In this document: one piece after another, positions 46,539-54,724 of the stretch
How the letters are laid out: the number at the start of each line of letters is the position of its first letter
Position numbering within the stretch: the stretch's first letter is position 1
Assembly (NCBI RefSeq): GCF_004519315.1
Contig: NZ_SOZE01000012.1
Location: 1-64,000 of the forward strand
DNA: 64,000 nt
From: Mucilaginibacter psychrotolerans
Lineage (GTDB): Bacteria > Bacteroidota > Bacteroidia > Sphingobacteriales > Sphingobacteriaceae
Reading direction: 5' to 3'
The notes under the pieces: model-generated
What the model was told of the DNA's origin: nothing
What the model saw: the letters and a program-made list of their open reading frames with translations, nothing else
Databases searched by the model: none
Translations under genes and position numbers: made by a program

Positions 46539-46946
46539 ATGGACAACAAAAATTTAACCGGAACCATCGTTTTGGTTCAGCCGGATATGGAGAACGGCAC
46601 CGATGAAAAACGGGGGCATATAGGCGTGCTGACGCTGCCCTTTTCAAGAAATGAAAACTACGTGCGCTTCCCGGAAGGAAACGAAGCATTTTATCCCGCC
46701 CACCAAGTTTTGATGTTAAAGGATAAACAAGAGGTAATTAATGACCTGACCAATAATGGCTCTTCCATGTCCATTGATGATTTCAAGGCGATGTACAAGA
46801 TCATGCTCTTACAGGACAGGGGCACGAGTCAATCCCTGTATTCCGCGTTGGCTATTGCCAACGACCATCCGGGGGTTCAGGAACGGGTACTGGAACCGAT
46901 CAGCCCGGCACAAAAAATGGAGCTGGTCCAAACCTACGGCCGGTGA
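46539..46946 (+). CDS. Triplicated small ICE protein, copy 3
   Basis: A 135-residue paralogue. GHIGVLTLPFSRNENYVRF, EGNEAFYPAHQVLMLKDKQE and FKAMYKIMLLQDRGTSQSLYSALAIAN align with copies 1 and 2. The stop (TGA) overlaps the GTG start of the next gene, so translation is coupled. Function unknown. Confidence 0.7.
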   Translation: MDNKNLTGTIVLVQPDMENGTDEKRGHIGVLTLPFSRNENYVRFPEGNEAFYPAHQVLMLKDKQEVINDLTNNGSSMSIDDFKAMYKIMLLQDRGTSQSLYSALAIANDHPGVQERVLEPISPAQKMELVQTYGR

Positions 46947-47407
46947 ACTGGCTGATCAGCGTTTGTTTGGTCTGCCTCCCGCTGAAAAACCTGAAGATCA
47001 ACAGTGATTACGGTTACCGTATCCACCCGGTCACGGGCAGATACTCCATGCATGAAGGCCTTGATTTTAGGGCGCGTTCGGACACTGTATTTGCAATTCT
47101 AAACGGTGTGGTCAGATCCGCCGGGTACGATGACAGGTTAGGCATCAATATCTGTCTTTCACATGGCGAGATTGAATCTGTTTACGGTCACCTCAGCAAA
47201 ATTCTGGTAGGTGTGCAAGACAGCGTAACTGCTGGCGAAGCCATTGGCATCACCGGCGCTACCGGCAGGGTAACCGGGGAGCACCTGCACTTCGGTATCC
47301 GTTACCGCCACCAATATATAAATCCAATTAAATTTTTATACCAACTGCTAATTAAAAACGAAAATGAGCAAAAACTTCAAAGCACTTCCCGCCCAGCTTT
47401 CAGATAA
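46943..47407 (+). CDS. M23-family peptidase (LytM/lysostaphin type)
   Basis: A 154-residue protein with GTG start at 46943. A hydrophobic N-terminus (ISVCLVCLPL) is followed by the M23 domain with zinc ligands: HEGLDFR, then GHLSKI, then GEHLHFGIRY. It may locally open peptidoglycan to seat the mating channel, as conjugation-linked M23 or lysozyme-like enzymes do elsewhere. Its end overlaps the next gene by 44 bp in another frame. Confidence 0.85.
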   Translation: MNWLISVCLVCLPLKNLKINSDYGYRIHPVTGRYSMHEGLDFRARSDTVFAILNGVVRSAGYDDRLGINICLSHGEIESVYGHLSKILVGVQDSVTAGEAIGITGATGRVTGEHLHFGIRYRHQYINPIKFLYQLLIKNENEQKLQSTSRPAFR

Positions 47408-48539
47408 GCTGGCCGCGGAGATCAGGGAGGGTAACTCCTTATTTCAAAAACCGGTAAAAGACAACGGCCTGCCGGCCTTTGTTAAACCGATCAACCCCAC
47501 CACAGGCAAAAGCTACAGCGCCATGAATACGCTGATCCTGGGGATGCAACGACATGACGACCCGCGCTGGATGTCAGCCGACGCCGCCCGCTATGCCGGC
47601 AACTGGGTTAAAAAGGATGAAAAGGGAACCATGATCGAGTTTCCCAAAACCAGCGATATCCAGGCGATCCGCACCGCTGACGGCCAGCGCATCAAGGATG
47701 GAGCCGGTGTCACCCAAACTAAAACGGTGGAATTTGAAAAGCCGCAGCGCAGCCAGGCCTTTTTGTTTAATGCCGAACAGCTGAAGGACATTATGCCCCT
47801 GGATGAATTTCTTGCCAAACAGAACGAGGCCCAAACCTTATCACCAATAGAGCGGGCGGCTAAACTGATCGAGGACAGCAAAGCGGTTATTATCCATGGC
47901 GGCCAGGAAGCTTATTATGATAAACAGCGGGACGCGATCTTCCTGCCGGAAATGGAATCCTTTGAAAATGAAACCAAATACTACCAGGCAGCCATCCATC
48001 AACTGGCCCACTGGACAGGCCATGAAAGCCGCCTGAAACGACCGATGGAGGGCAAGTTCGGTTCGCTGGATTATTCCCGCGAGGAAATGCGCGCAGCCGT
48101 GGCAGCGATACTGATCGGCGGTGATCTGAAGATCGGCCATAATTTCGGGCAGCATGCTGCGTACATGAGCAATTTCGTCAAAATATTAAAGGACGAGCCC
48201 TTTGAGATCACCAAGGTTTCCAGGGATGCCCAAAAGATCGCCAACCTGTTATTAGGCAATAACCAGAAACGGGAACAAAAGCAAGGCGCCGAGCAGCAGG
48301 GGTTTAAGGTGGGCGATGAGATCGCCTATTTGGACACCACCTACAAGGTATTGGAAACCAAAAATAAAAGCGTTAAGGTGGAGGACGCTGACGGCAACCG
48401 CAAGGTATTGCAGCCCAACTACGGCCTTCACAAGTCCCTGCTCGAAGCCAAATATAACCCGCGTGAACGGGAGATTGGCGAGGAGCAGGAAAACGGGTTG
48501 GTAGAGGAACAGGAAAACACCCATAAAATAGGACGTTAA
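47364..48539 (+). CDS. ArdC-like antirestriction protein with altered zinc motif
   Basis: A 391-residue protein. The N-terminal ArdC-type ssDNA-binding domain (about 30-150: NPTTGKSYSAMNTLIL, RWMSADAARYAGNWVKKDEKG) is followed by a zincin-like domain. The expected HExxH motif reads HQLAHWTGHESRL, with His212 and Gln213, so the catalytic Glu is missing. A C-terminal region (from about 305) includes FKVGDEIAYLDTTYKVLE. The DNA-binding function may persist without peptidase activity. It precedes a DUF4099/DUF3945 gene. Confidence 0.82.
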   Translation: MSKNFKALPAQLSDKLAAEIREGNSLFQKPVKDNGLPAFVKPINPTTGKSYSAMNTLILGMQRHDDPRWMSADAARYAGNWVKKDEKGTMIEFPKTSDIQAIRTADGQRIKDGAGVTQTKTVEFEKPQRSQAFLFNAEQLKDIMPLDEFLAKQNEAQTLSPIERAAKLIEDSKAVIIHGGQEAYYDKQRDAIFLPEMESFENETKYYQAAIHQLAHWTGHESRLKRPMEGKFGSLDYSREEMRAAVAAILIGGDLKIGHNFGQHAAYMSNFVKILKDEPFEITKVSRDAQKIANLLLGNNQKREQKQGAEQQGFKVGDEIAYLDTTYKVLETKNKSVKVEDADGNRKVLQPNYGLHKSLLEAKYNPREREIGEEQENGLVEEQENTHKIGR

Positions 48540-48540
48540 A

Positions 48541-49314
48541 ATGAACCTGGTCAATTTCCATGAAGATGAGCTTCCAATCAAGGATATGGAAACCATCGGG
48601 CTGGCCGCAGGTGGCCAGCTTTTGTTAAATGTCGATGACCTGAACGCGCTGCTTTCAGGCCGCCGTACCGGTTTGTTGGAGTTGCAAAACCTCGAAGCTG
48701 AAAACATCAAGATCAAATCGCTTAATGCTAAAATTTCACTGCAACATACTGACGAGGGTAAAATGGACTTGCTGATCCACCCGATCTACCGCAAGGCCCA
48801 AAGGCCGGAGTTTCTGGACGAGAACGAGGCCGAGAAATTGCAGAAAGGCGAGGTGGCCAATCTCCTGAAGATCACCAAGGATAACCACGGCAACAAAACC
48901 GAAATGCTGATAGAATATGATGCCGATACCAAGGAGTTTATCGTGTCCGATACGGAAAAGATCCTTGCCCCGGATATGGTGAACAATGAATTTCTCACCG
49001 CCGCCCAAAAGGAAAGTTATCGCAAAGGCCGCGAAGTTGAGATTGCGGACGGCACGAAGTTCAGCTACTCCGCCGTAGACCACCACGGCATCCGCGCCAA
49101 TAAATTGGCACTGGTCGCCTCAATCCTGATGGATGGCGGCTTGTCCTATGTGGTCTATAAAGGGCTGAATGCCTTGTTTAATACGAAGCGTGACGAAAAG
49201 GCCGCCGCGAAATTAAGCCCCGGTTACCACCAGGCGATGAAGGATGTCGAAAACCAGCGCGCCTTTATACCCGAAGTGGAGTTTAACAGCCGCAGCCGGT
49301 CGGCAGGACGATGA
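48541..49314 (+). CDS. DUF4099/DUF3945-type ICE protein
   Basis: A 257-residue protein. DUF4099-like features are IGLAAGGQLLLNVDDLNALLSGRRT and LLIHPIYRKAQRPEFLDENE near the N-terminus. A DUF3945-like C-terminal region follows (ADGTKFSYSAVDHHGIRANK). Such proteins are spread by Bacteroidetes conjugative elements; function is unknown. It follows the ArdC-like gene by 1 bp and overlaps the next gene by 4 bp. Confidence 0.75.
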   Translation: MNLVNFHEDELPIKDMETIGLAAGGQLLLNVDDLNALLSGRRTGLLELQNLEAENIKIKSLNAKISLQHTDEGKMDLLIHPIYRKAQRPEFLDENEAEKLQKGEVANLLKITKDNHGNKTEMLIEYDADTKEFIVSDTEKILAPDMVNNEFLTAAQKESYRKGREVEIADGTKFSYSAVDHHGIRANKLALVASILMDGGLSYVVYKGLNALFNTKRDEKAAAKLSPGYHQAMKDVENQRAFIPEVEFNSRSRSAGR

Positions 49315-49901
49315 ATGAATTACTAAAAAGGCTTGGTGTTTCCCCGGAGATCCAGGCCTTTTTCAGTCTTTCGGCTGACCTTACCTTCAATTACGGTGAT
49401 GATGTAGAGGAATTTGACGAAGCGTTTCACCGGGTTCCGACCACCCAGAACCTTTGGGTGGCAGGGGCTGAACAGGCTGATCATATTATCATTACCTATT
49501 CTGCTATGGAGGCAGTTGCCTTTCTGTGTTTCAACAGGCATCGTTACCCGAACTTAGGACAGCTGGCATTTATCGCTATCGGAAATAAACTTCATCCAGA
49601 GCAGGTAACCTGGATCAGGCAAACCTACCCTGGGGCAAAGTTCACAATGGTTTTCGGTCGTCAAATGATCGATCAAATCACTGCGATCAAACTGGCCGCC
49701 GGTATTAAAAAATTTCCGGTACAGGTTTACTATGAAAATAATCGTGTCATAATCCTGCACTATAATGTCCAGCGGGTGTTCGATGCTGAACGGCTAAGCC
49801 TTCATGCCTTCCAGGAAACATTCGGCTTACGCCCGCGGTTCAGAACGGGTAAGCCAATTCAAGCCCTGACGTTTTTAGACCAGCTCAAAAATAACCTTTA
49901 A
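49311..49901 (+). CDS. Hypothetical ICE protein, Toprim-like
   Basis: A 196-residue protein. The middle part (IITYSAMEAVAFLCF, then LGQLAFIAIGNKLHPEQV and FTMVFGRQMIDQITAIKLAAG) has the strand-helix alternation of a Toprim domain, with a Glu at the end of the first strand. The DxD motif is not present, so it would be a degenerate or non-catalytic relative. This family is common near conjugative helicase genes. The function is unknown. Confidence 0.6.
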   Translation: MNELLKRLGVSPEIQAFFSLSADLTFNYGDDVEEFDEAFHRVPTTQNLWVAGAEQADHIIITYSAMEAVAFLCFNRHRYPNLGQLAFIAIGNKLHPEQVTWIRQTYPGAKFTMVFGRQMIDQITAIKLAAGIKKFPVQVYYENNRVIILHYNVQRVFDAERLSLHAFQETFGLRPRFRTGKPIQALTFLDQLKNNL

Positions 49902-49915
49902 ACTAAATTAAAATT

Positions 49916-50236
49916 ATGGCTAATTGGTGTCACAACGGCGTTCGCTTTACCGGCGAACCCGAAAAGGTTGCCGCGATAATGGCTTTTATGGAACATACGC
50001 GGGAACAACAGGAAGAGCATCACAATTACGAATTGCCCGATTATATCGATGCGAAGAATAAGGGAATGGTTGAAATTTATGCCAAAGGGGATGAAGTCCA
50101 CTTCAGATCAGCTTGGGAACCCACCCTGAAAGCCTTATGCCAGATCGCAGATCACTACGGGGTCGGCTACGTCAATAAATTTGAAGAACCCGGCATGTTC
50201 GTTTATGGTAAGGTTTATTACCATGAAGGGAATTAA
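49916..50236 (+). CDS. DUF1281-like ferredoxin-fold protein
   Basis: A 106-residue protein with the family opening MANWCHNGVRFTGEPEKVAAIMAFM and a Trp/Tyr-rich second half (SAWEPTLKALCQIADHYGVGY). Proteins of this kind (Api92/DUF1281) occur on phages and plasmids and have a ferredoxin-like fold. Role unknown. Confidence 0.75.
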   Translation: MANWCHNGVRFTGEPEKVAAIMAFMEHTREQQEEHHNYELPDYIDAKNKGMVEIYAKGDEVHFRSAWEPTLKALCQIADHYGVGYVNKFEEPGMFVYGKVYYHEGN

Positions 50237-50262
50237 ACGGGGTTCGCCTTACCCATGCAGAT

Positions 50263-50487
50263 TTGGCTAAGGTTAGCTATGATGAAGAGCGTCAGGTTTT
50301 CAGCTATGATGGAAATGAATTTGATGATGATTTTACGATCATCTACGGCATTTTTGAAAAGCAGATAGCCGATTTTGAGGCCGCGCATCCGGAGATGGTT
50401 CCCGCAAAGTTAAAGGCACAAACAAATTCCATTGAACCTCCCGAGGAAAAACCCGAGCTACAAATTAAAAAGGGTTTTAAACGATAA
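50263..50487 (+). CDS. Hypothetical 74-residue ICE protein
   Basis: A 74-residue acidic protein (SYDEERQVFSYDGNEFDDDFTI). The best start is TTG at 50263; an in-frame stop lies 36 bp upstream and no ATG is well placed, so the start is uncertain. It follows the DUF1281-like gene. No family recognised. Confidence 0.4.
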   Translation: MAKVSYDEERQVFSYDGNEFDDDFTIIYGIFEKQIADFEAAHPEMVPAKLKAQTNSIEPPEEKPELQIKKGFKR

Positions 50488-50534
50488 GGCTCAAAGATCA
50501 ATTTACCATTTTGTTTACCATAACACTTACTATT

Positions 50535-50993
50535 ATGAGCGATACACAAGAAATCCTTTTAAAGCCAGCCATGCGCTTTGCCTTTTTAAAGGCCTTACCG
50601 CTAATCCTGCTGGCCATCATCTTTTTATTGCTGGCCTGGTGGCTATCCCCATATTTTATCCTGTTCAGCCTTGGCGTATGTGCGATGGCCTGCTACAGGT
50701 TGCTATATATCCGTAGTTTTAAATACGAGATAACGGCGGATTATATTCTGCTGACCCAAGGTATTTTCTTTAAGCGGATCGACCAGGTAGAGATGTTTAG
50801 GGTCAAAGATTACATAATTACACAGTCGTTTGTACTTCAGATATGCAGGCTAATGTACCTGACTTTAAAAAGCACCGACCCGGAAAATCCAACGATACAA
50901 TTTCGTGGAATACCTGAATCCAATCTCGTTGAAACCATCAGGGAAAGGGTATTAGCAGCCCGAAAAAACAACAATATTTACGAATTAAATTAA
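50535..50993 (+). CDS. Membrane protein with bacterial PH domain
   Basis: A 152-residue protein starting at 50535 (MSDTQEILLKPAMRF). Two transmembrane helices (LPLILLAIIFLLLAWWLSPYF, then ILFSLGVCAMACYRLLYI) are followed by a bPH-type domain (YEITADYILLTQGIFFKRIDQVEMFRVKD). This is the YdbT-like family; function unknown. It lies in the accessory block. Confidence 0.78.
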   Translation: MSDTQEILLKPAMRFAFLKALPLILLAIIFLLLAWWLSPYFILFSLGVCAMACYRLLYIRSFKYEITADYILLTQGIFFKRIDQVEMFRVKDYIITQSFVLQICRLMYLTLKSTDPENPTIQFRGIPESNLVETIRERVLAARKNNNIYELN

Positions 50994-51048
50994 TATTTCG
51001 CTTGGAATGTACTAATATAGTTAGTAATTTTAAATTCAATTTACCGTT

Positions 51049-51333
51049 ATGAAAGCCATCGTTCGAAACATACTATTGGCCTGTGTAATTTCCATGTTCG
51101 CTTTTTTCGGTGCAGTAGCCAGGAAGCATACAAAACAGGAGATGACCGCGGAGCAAAAAGTAGAAGCCAGGAAAGAAACGCTCACCTGTTTATCAGTAGC
51201 CTTTTTAGCCTGTGGCTTATGCGCATGGCGCTGCACAATACTCTACAGAAGGATAAATATCGAACGTGAAAATCAACGCAGGTTTAATGAATATTTGCGC
51301 AGTTCGGCCTTTAGAAGGCAGTATCAGAATTAA
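51049..51333 (+). CDS. Small membrane protein, unknown
   Basis: A 94-residue protein with two hydrophobic helices (NILLACVISMFAFFGAVA, CLSVAFLACGLCAWRC) and a charged tail (RRINIERENQRRFNEYLR). No family recognised. A terminator hairpin follows at 51391. Confidence 0.5.
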   Translation: MKAIVRNILLACVISMFAFFGAVARKHTKQEMTAEQKVEARKETLTCLSVAFLACGLCAWRCTILYRRINIERENQRRFNEYLRSSAFRRQYQN

Positions 51334-51390
51334 TTATTAATTTGCATTTATCGCGGGCACTCGTCCGCAATTGTGATAAGGTTTAGGTAG

Positions 51391-51422
51391 AAAAGCCCCG
51401 AAGCGAAAAGCCAGGGGCTTTT
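51391..51422 (+). terminator. Intrinsic terminator
   Basis: AAAAGCCCC pairs with GGGGCTTTT, followed by TCGTTTT. It ends the accessory block before the gene at 51480. Confidence 0.8.
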
Positions 51423-51479
51423 CGTTTTAATGCCGCCTGAAGGGATTCCTACGTCCCAAAATTCAATAAAATAACCATT

Positions 51480-52283
51480 ATGAAAATTTCAGAACAACCG
51501 CTGTTTGAGTCCACAGGGACTATAACTGCTGAAGAGCTAATTTCGCTTTATGGCCCAATGCTCAAAGGCGATCTGGTCTTAAAGCTGGCTGAACATAAAA
51601 ATTTTAACGCGGCCCGTGAACAGTTCAATACTTGGAATGAAGGATTAATAATTGAAACAGCAAACCTATTAGATCAGGATTACCGCCATACGGAGCAGCT
51701 CTATAAAACAAAGGATAAATACTTGGCGGTAACATTCCTGAAAGCCCTACTCAATGAATGGGAGGAAGACAGGCAGGAAAAAATAAGGTTCCGAATGGAA
51801 GATCCTATTCAGCAACAGAAGGCCGCTGAATTGCTTAAAATCCGGTTAGCTGGCAAACTGCCTCATATCGATCTTGCTGGAACTGACTTCACGGTGGATT
51901 GGCGTTTAAAGGAAATGCGGGAAACCGAGTTGCCCTGGAAAAATATCAGCTTTGACGATTTGGAAATGGACGACTACGGTGACAATTACCTATGTTTCTT
52001 TGATACGGAAACACATGAACTTTACATGCCGCCCGGAAATTTATTGAGATTGCCAGATAATGTTGTGGTTTTAGAAATTCCGAACGAAGTCAAACTTGAC
52101 CCGGTTGCGGTTGCTCGCCAATACGGATCAGACATAAACGAGTTACTGAAAGAACATCCCATTCAGGAAACCTTAAAAGCTAAACTTTGGCCGCTAAGCG
52201 AGTCGGGCCTGCCAGAAATTATTGAAAATAATATTCGTATGCAGGAACAGGCCGACGACAAACAACGCAAGCGCGGCAGATAG
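51480..52283 (+). CDS. Hypothetical 267-residue ICE protein
   Basis: A 267-residue acidic soluble protein. The first 120 residues are helical (TAEELISLYGPMLKGDLVL, HTEQLYKTKDKYLAVTFLKALL). The middle (FDDLEMDDYGDNYLCFFDTETHELYMPPGNLL) looks beta-rich. It has a basic C-terminal tail (DKQRKRGR). No family recognised. Separated from neighbours by a terminator upstream. Confidence 0.55.
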   Translation: MKISEQPLFESTGTITAEELISLYGPMLKGDLVLKLAEHKNFNAAREQFNTWNEGLIIETANLLDQDYRHTEQLYKTKDKYLAVTFLKALLNEWEEDRQEKIRFRMEDPIQQQKAAELLKIRLAGKLPHIDLAGTDFTVDWRLKEMRETELPWKNISFDDLEMDDYGDNYLCFFDTETHELYMPPGNLLRLPDNVVVLEIPNEVKLDPVAVARQYGSDINELLKEHPIQETLKAKLWPLSESGLPEIIENNIRMQEQADDKQRKRGR

Positions 52284-52370
52284 GGAGCTTCTCGCTCCAC
52301 CTGCTTTCTCATGAAATACTACTGTCATTCTGCCGGTAGTTTGAAAGTAGCATTTCTAAATGCATTTCTC

Positions 52371-52655
52371 ATGCCCAACGATAATCGTAATCAACTGGTT
52401 ACCATTGCCGATCTGGAAGAATTTCAATCACAGATCATTGCATCCGTTAAAGAATTAATAAAACAAACCAGCGGGCCTAAAAAATGGCTAAAGTCATCTG
52501 AAGTTAGGAAATTGATCGGCATGTCTTCTGGAAAGCTGCATGCAATAAGGGAGGCCGGTTTAATTGCCTTTACCCGAATTGGTGGTAATATATATTATGA
52601 TCCCGATGATGTCTATAAATTGTTTGAAGAAAACAAGGTGCTGAACAATGACTAA
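52371..52655 (+). CDS. Helix-turn-helix (excisionase-like) DNA-binding protein
   Basis: A 94-residue protein from Met at 52371 (MPNDNRNQ); an upstream Met at 52311 is less likely. The HTH_17/MerR-type fold covers about 40-90: KWLKSSEVRKLIGMSSGKLHAIREAGLIAFTRIGGNIYYDPDDVYKLF contains the usual 'wing' before a final helix. Near an integrase such proteins act as recombination directionality factors. It overlaps the next gene by 8 bp. Confidence 0.8.
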   Translation: MPNDNRNQLVTIADLEEFQSQIIASVKELIKQTSGPKKWLKSSEVRKLIGMSSGKLHAIREAGLIAFTRIGGNIYYDPDDVYKLFEENKVLNND

Positions 52656-52854
52656 AGAAATTACTGGAAAAGGTTCCTCAGTTCCACCTACAAAAGAACA
52701 TGTACTAATTTACTTTTCACAAAAAGATGCCCCGAAATCTGCTGCGGTCGATTTTTATGATTATTTCCACGCCAGGAATTGGAACAACAAACGAAATCGA
52801 AAAATGATAAATTGGAAATGCATGGCGTGGATATGGATTTTAAACCTTACATAG
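52648..52854 (+). CDS. Small partner of the HTH gene, replication-protein-like end
   Basis: A 68-residue protein. After a short linker, the part VLIYFSQKDAPKSAAVDFYDYFHARNW with KMINWKCMAWIWIL resembles the C-terminal segment of some Bacteroidetes phage replication proteins (FYDYYESNGW...MKNWK type). It starts inside the HTH gene. It may be a genuine small gene or a trimmed remnant. Confidence 0.5.
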   Translation: MTKEITGKGSSVPPTKEHVLIYFSQKDAPKSAAVDFYDYFHARNWNNKRNRKMINWKCMAWIWILNLT

Positions 52855-52861
52855 TAAAATA

Positions 52862-52892
52862 GGTAGCTGCTCATATTTTGTGAACAGCTACC
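52862..52892. terminator. Bidirectional terminator before the integrase gene
   Basis: GGTAGCTG pairs with CAGCTACC with a further TCA/TGA step in the stem. It lies between the convergent small gene and integrase gene and can serve both. Confidence 0.75.
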
Positions 52893-52917
52893 ATATTTGA
52901 TTGTATTAACCCGAACC

Positions 52918-54219
52918 TCAACTGGCAATTTTTCTTAATTGACCATCCTCAGTAAACACAATTCCTTTTACCCGTGCCAGGGTCTTACTGATCTTACTTC
53001 TCTTCACTTTTGCATACCTCTGAGTCGTTCTTATAGTTTTATGGCCCAGCATTTTGCTTACCTCTTCTAACGTAAACTCCATAATATTCAACATAATATC
53101 GGCAAATGTGTGCCTCGCTAAATGTGTATTTAACTCCCTGTTAATGCCGCAAATAATCGCAAGTTCTTTTAAAAATCCATTGTACCGTTGATTTGAATTT
53201 ACAGGAACAAGCTGCCCCATAGTCAGCCTGCAACTGTGACTCTTATACTTTTCAATAATCTCCTCAATAATAGGCAGAATCGGGACGGCCTCGCTAACAC
53301 CGGTTTTTCCCCGATCCTTCACAAGCCACCTTTCTCCGGCTATACCAACCTTAATAATATTTTCTGGCGTCAGACCATAAACATCCTGAAAGGCATAGCC
53401 TGTAAAACATTGAAATATAAAGGCGTCCCGAACCTCTGCCAGTCGCTGGATGGTAATTTTCTTAGTCCAAATGGCTTCTACTTCAAAATATTCAAGCGGC
53501 GGTACATCAGTTTCGTCGCCGCCGCATTTAAACTTAATAATTGGATTTTTACCTATCCAGTTACTGGTTTCTGCAAAGGTTAATATTTCCTTCAAATTCT
53601 TAATCTGTTTTTTTGCAGCGGCTTCTCCAATTACTTTTTCTCTGTCTATCGTCAGATAATTATAGAATTTTACGGCAAAGGAATATTCGACTGAGGATAG
53701 ATCCATGTCCTTTAATTGAAATTGGTTAACTAAAAATTCTTCAATTTTTTTCCTTGTTGCATTCCACTGTTTTAACGTTTCAGGCGACCTGAGCTTCTTT
53801 TCGACCATCTTTTTAAAATTGGCGATGTGAAGATCTGTAACTTGTAACAAGGAAGGGACAATTTCAAACTCAGGCTTTGGCGTCTTTTTTGGCAATTTTG
53901 CCGGCAAGCCCTTGTAGACATTTTTCACCATTAACGGTGTGATATTTTCATACTGGTTTTGAAGTGTTTGAAAATGTCGTGTAAGATCTACGGTTACCTC
54001 GCTGATCTTTAGATTTGTTTTCTTTTCGTTTGAGCCGCTACCTTTAGCTTTTTTGTTTTCAATGTCCCAGTTCTTTAAGTGGACTTTCATTCCAATACCC
54101 AGCTCTTCGGGTTCCTCACCCTCAATAGTGATTCTGCAAATAACAGGCGCTAACCCATTAGCGTCTGCCTTAGATTTACGATGCCAGAATAGCAACGTTA
54201 ATTTTTGATGGTTTTTCAT
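52918..54219 (-). CDS. Tyrosine site-specific integrase of the ICE
   Basis: A 433-residue tyrosine recombinase. The N-terminal arm-binding domain covers about 1-110 (LTLLFWHRKSKADANGLAPV), a SAM-like core-binding domain about 130-225, and the catalytic domain about 240-420. The HxxR box is HLARHTFA near residue 363, then LGHKTIRTTQRYAKV with Tyr near 402. The first catalytic Arg is not in its usual place: FTGYAFQDV has Ala where most enzymes have Arg. IntDOT also lacks that Arg. The gene reads away from the tRNA-Lys gene. It should catalyse integration and excision. Confidence 0.92.
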   Translation of the reverse strand: MKNHQKLTLLFWHRKSKADANGLAPVICRITIEGEEPEELGIGMKVHLKNWDIENKKAKGSGSNEKKTNLKISEVTVDLTRHFQTLQNQYENITPLMVKNVYKGLPAKLPKKTPKPEFEIVPSLLQVTDLHIANFKKMVEKKLRSPETLKQWNATRKKIEEFLVNQFQLKDMDLSSVEYSFAVKFYNYLTIDREKVIGEAAAKKQIKNLKEILTFAETSNWIGKNPIIKFKCGGDETDVPPLEYFEVEAIWTKKITIQRLAEVRDAFIFQCFTGYAFQDVYGLTPENIIKVGIAGERWLVKDRGKTGVSEAVPILPIIEEIIEKYKSHSCRLTMGQLVPVNSNQRYNGFLKELAIICGINRELNTHLARHTFADIMLNIMEFTLEEVSKMLGHKTIRTTQRYAKVKRSKISKTLARVKGIVFTEDGQLRKIAS

Positions 54220-54311
54220 TTCAATGAACTTTGGTGAACAATCTGTTTAGCGGGATTCCGAAAACCTAATTGTTGCCCTAAACCATTGTCGTACAATATC
54301 ATAAATGCCTC

Positions 54312-54362
54312 AATGGTGCCCCAAAGATAAACCGACTGGTGCCCAATTGAAATAGGGCACCA
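54312..54362. repeat. Three copies of TGGTGCCC upstream of the integrase
   Basis: TGGTGCCC occurs at 54314-54321 and 54337-54344 (23 bp apart), and inverted as GGGCACCA at 54355-54362. The outer pair also match in flanking AA/TT. The layout suggests arm-type or operator sites for the integrase or HTH protein. The att core was not identified. Confidence 0.5.
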
Positions 54363-54450
54363 TTTGATTTGATCCGATTTGATTTAAAATGATTAGCTTA
54401 TTTTTTGGCAGAATTTCCAAAAAAGCTTAAAAAATGCGTTTTAAACAGAA

Positions 54451-54473
54451 AAGGCGCATTTTCATGCGCCTTT
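54451..54473 (-). terminator. Terminator of the tRNA-Lys gene
   Basis: AAGGCGCAT pairs with ATGCGCCTT. Read on the minus strand it is followed by TTTTCTGTTT. Because the tRNA keeps its own terminator, the ICE end should lie left of this hairpin. Confidence 0.75.
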
Positions 54474-54519
54474 CTACTCTAAAAACAGATGAGAGCTTCT
54501 GGTATTTTTTGCTCTCCAG

Positions 54520-54592
54520 TGATCCCGCTGGGATTCGAACCCAGGACCCCAACATTAAAAGTGTTATGCTCTACCAGCTGAGCTACGGAATC
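54520..54592 (-). tRNA. tRNA-Lys (anticodon TTT)
   Basis: The minus strand reads GATTCCGTAGCTCAG at its 5' end, anticodon loop CTTTTAA (anticodon TTT) and T-arm GGTTCGAATCC. The acceptor GATTCCG pairs with CGGGATC, with discriminator A. It is 73 nt and complete. Confidence 0.95.
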
Positions 54593-54724
54593 ATCCTTTT
54601 CAACTTTTTCGCTACTGTCAGCGCTTCGTTTTAAAGTGGTGCAAATATACGCCGATTTTATATTGCCTGCAAGTGTATTTTAAATTTATTTTCAAGTAAA
54701 AAATAAGCCTTTCATTATCAGTTA

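Noticed and set aside
54434..54634. Plus-strand frame over the tRNA-Lys gene
   Set aside because: It reads through the antisense of a complete tRNA and its terminator, so it is not a gene.
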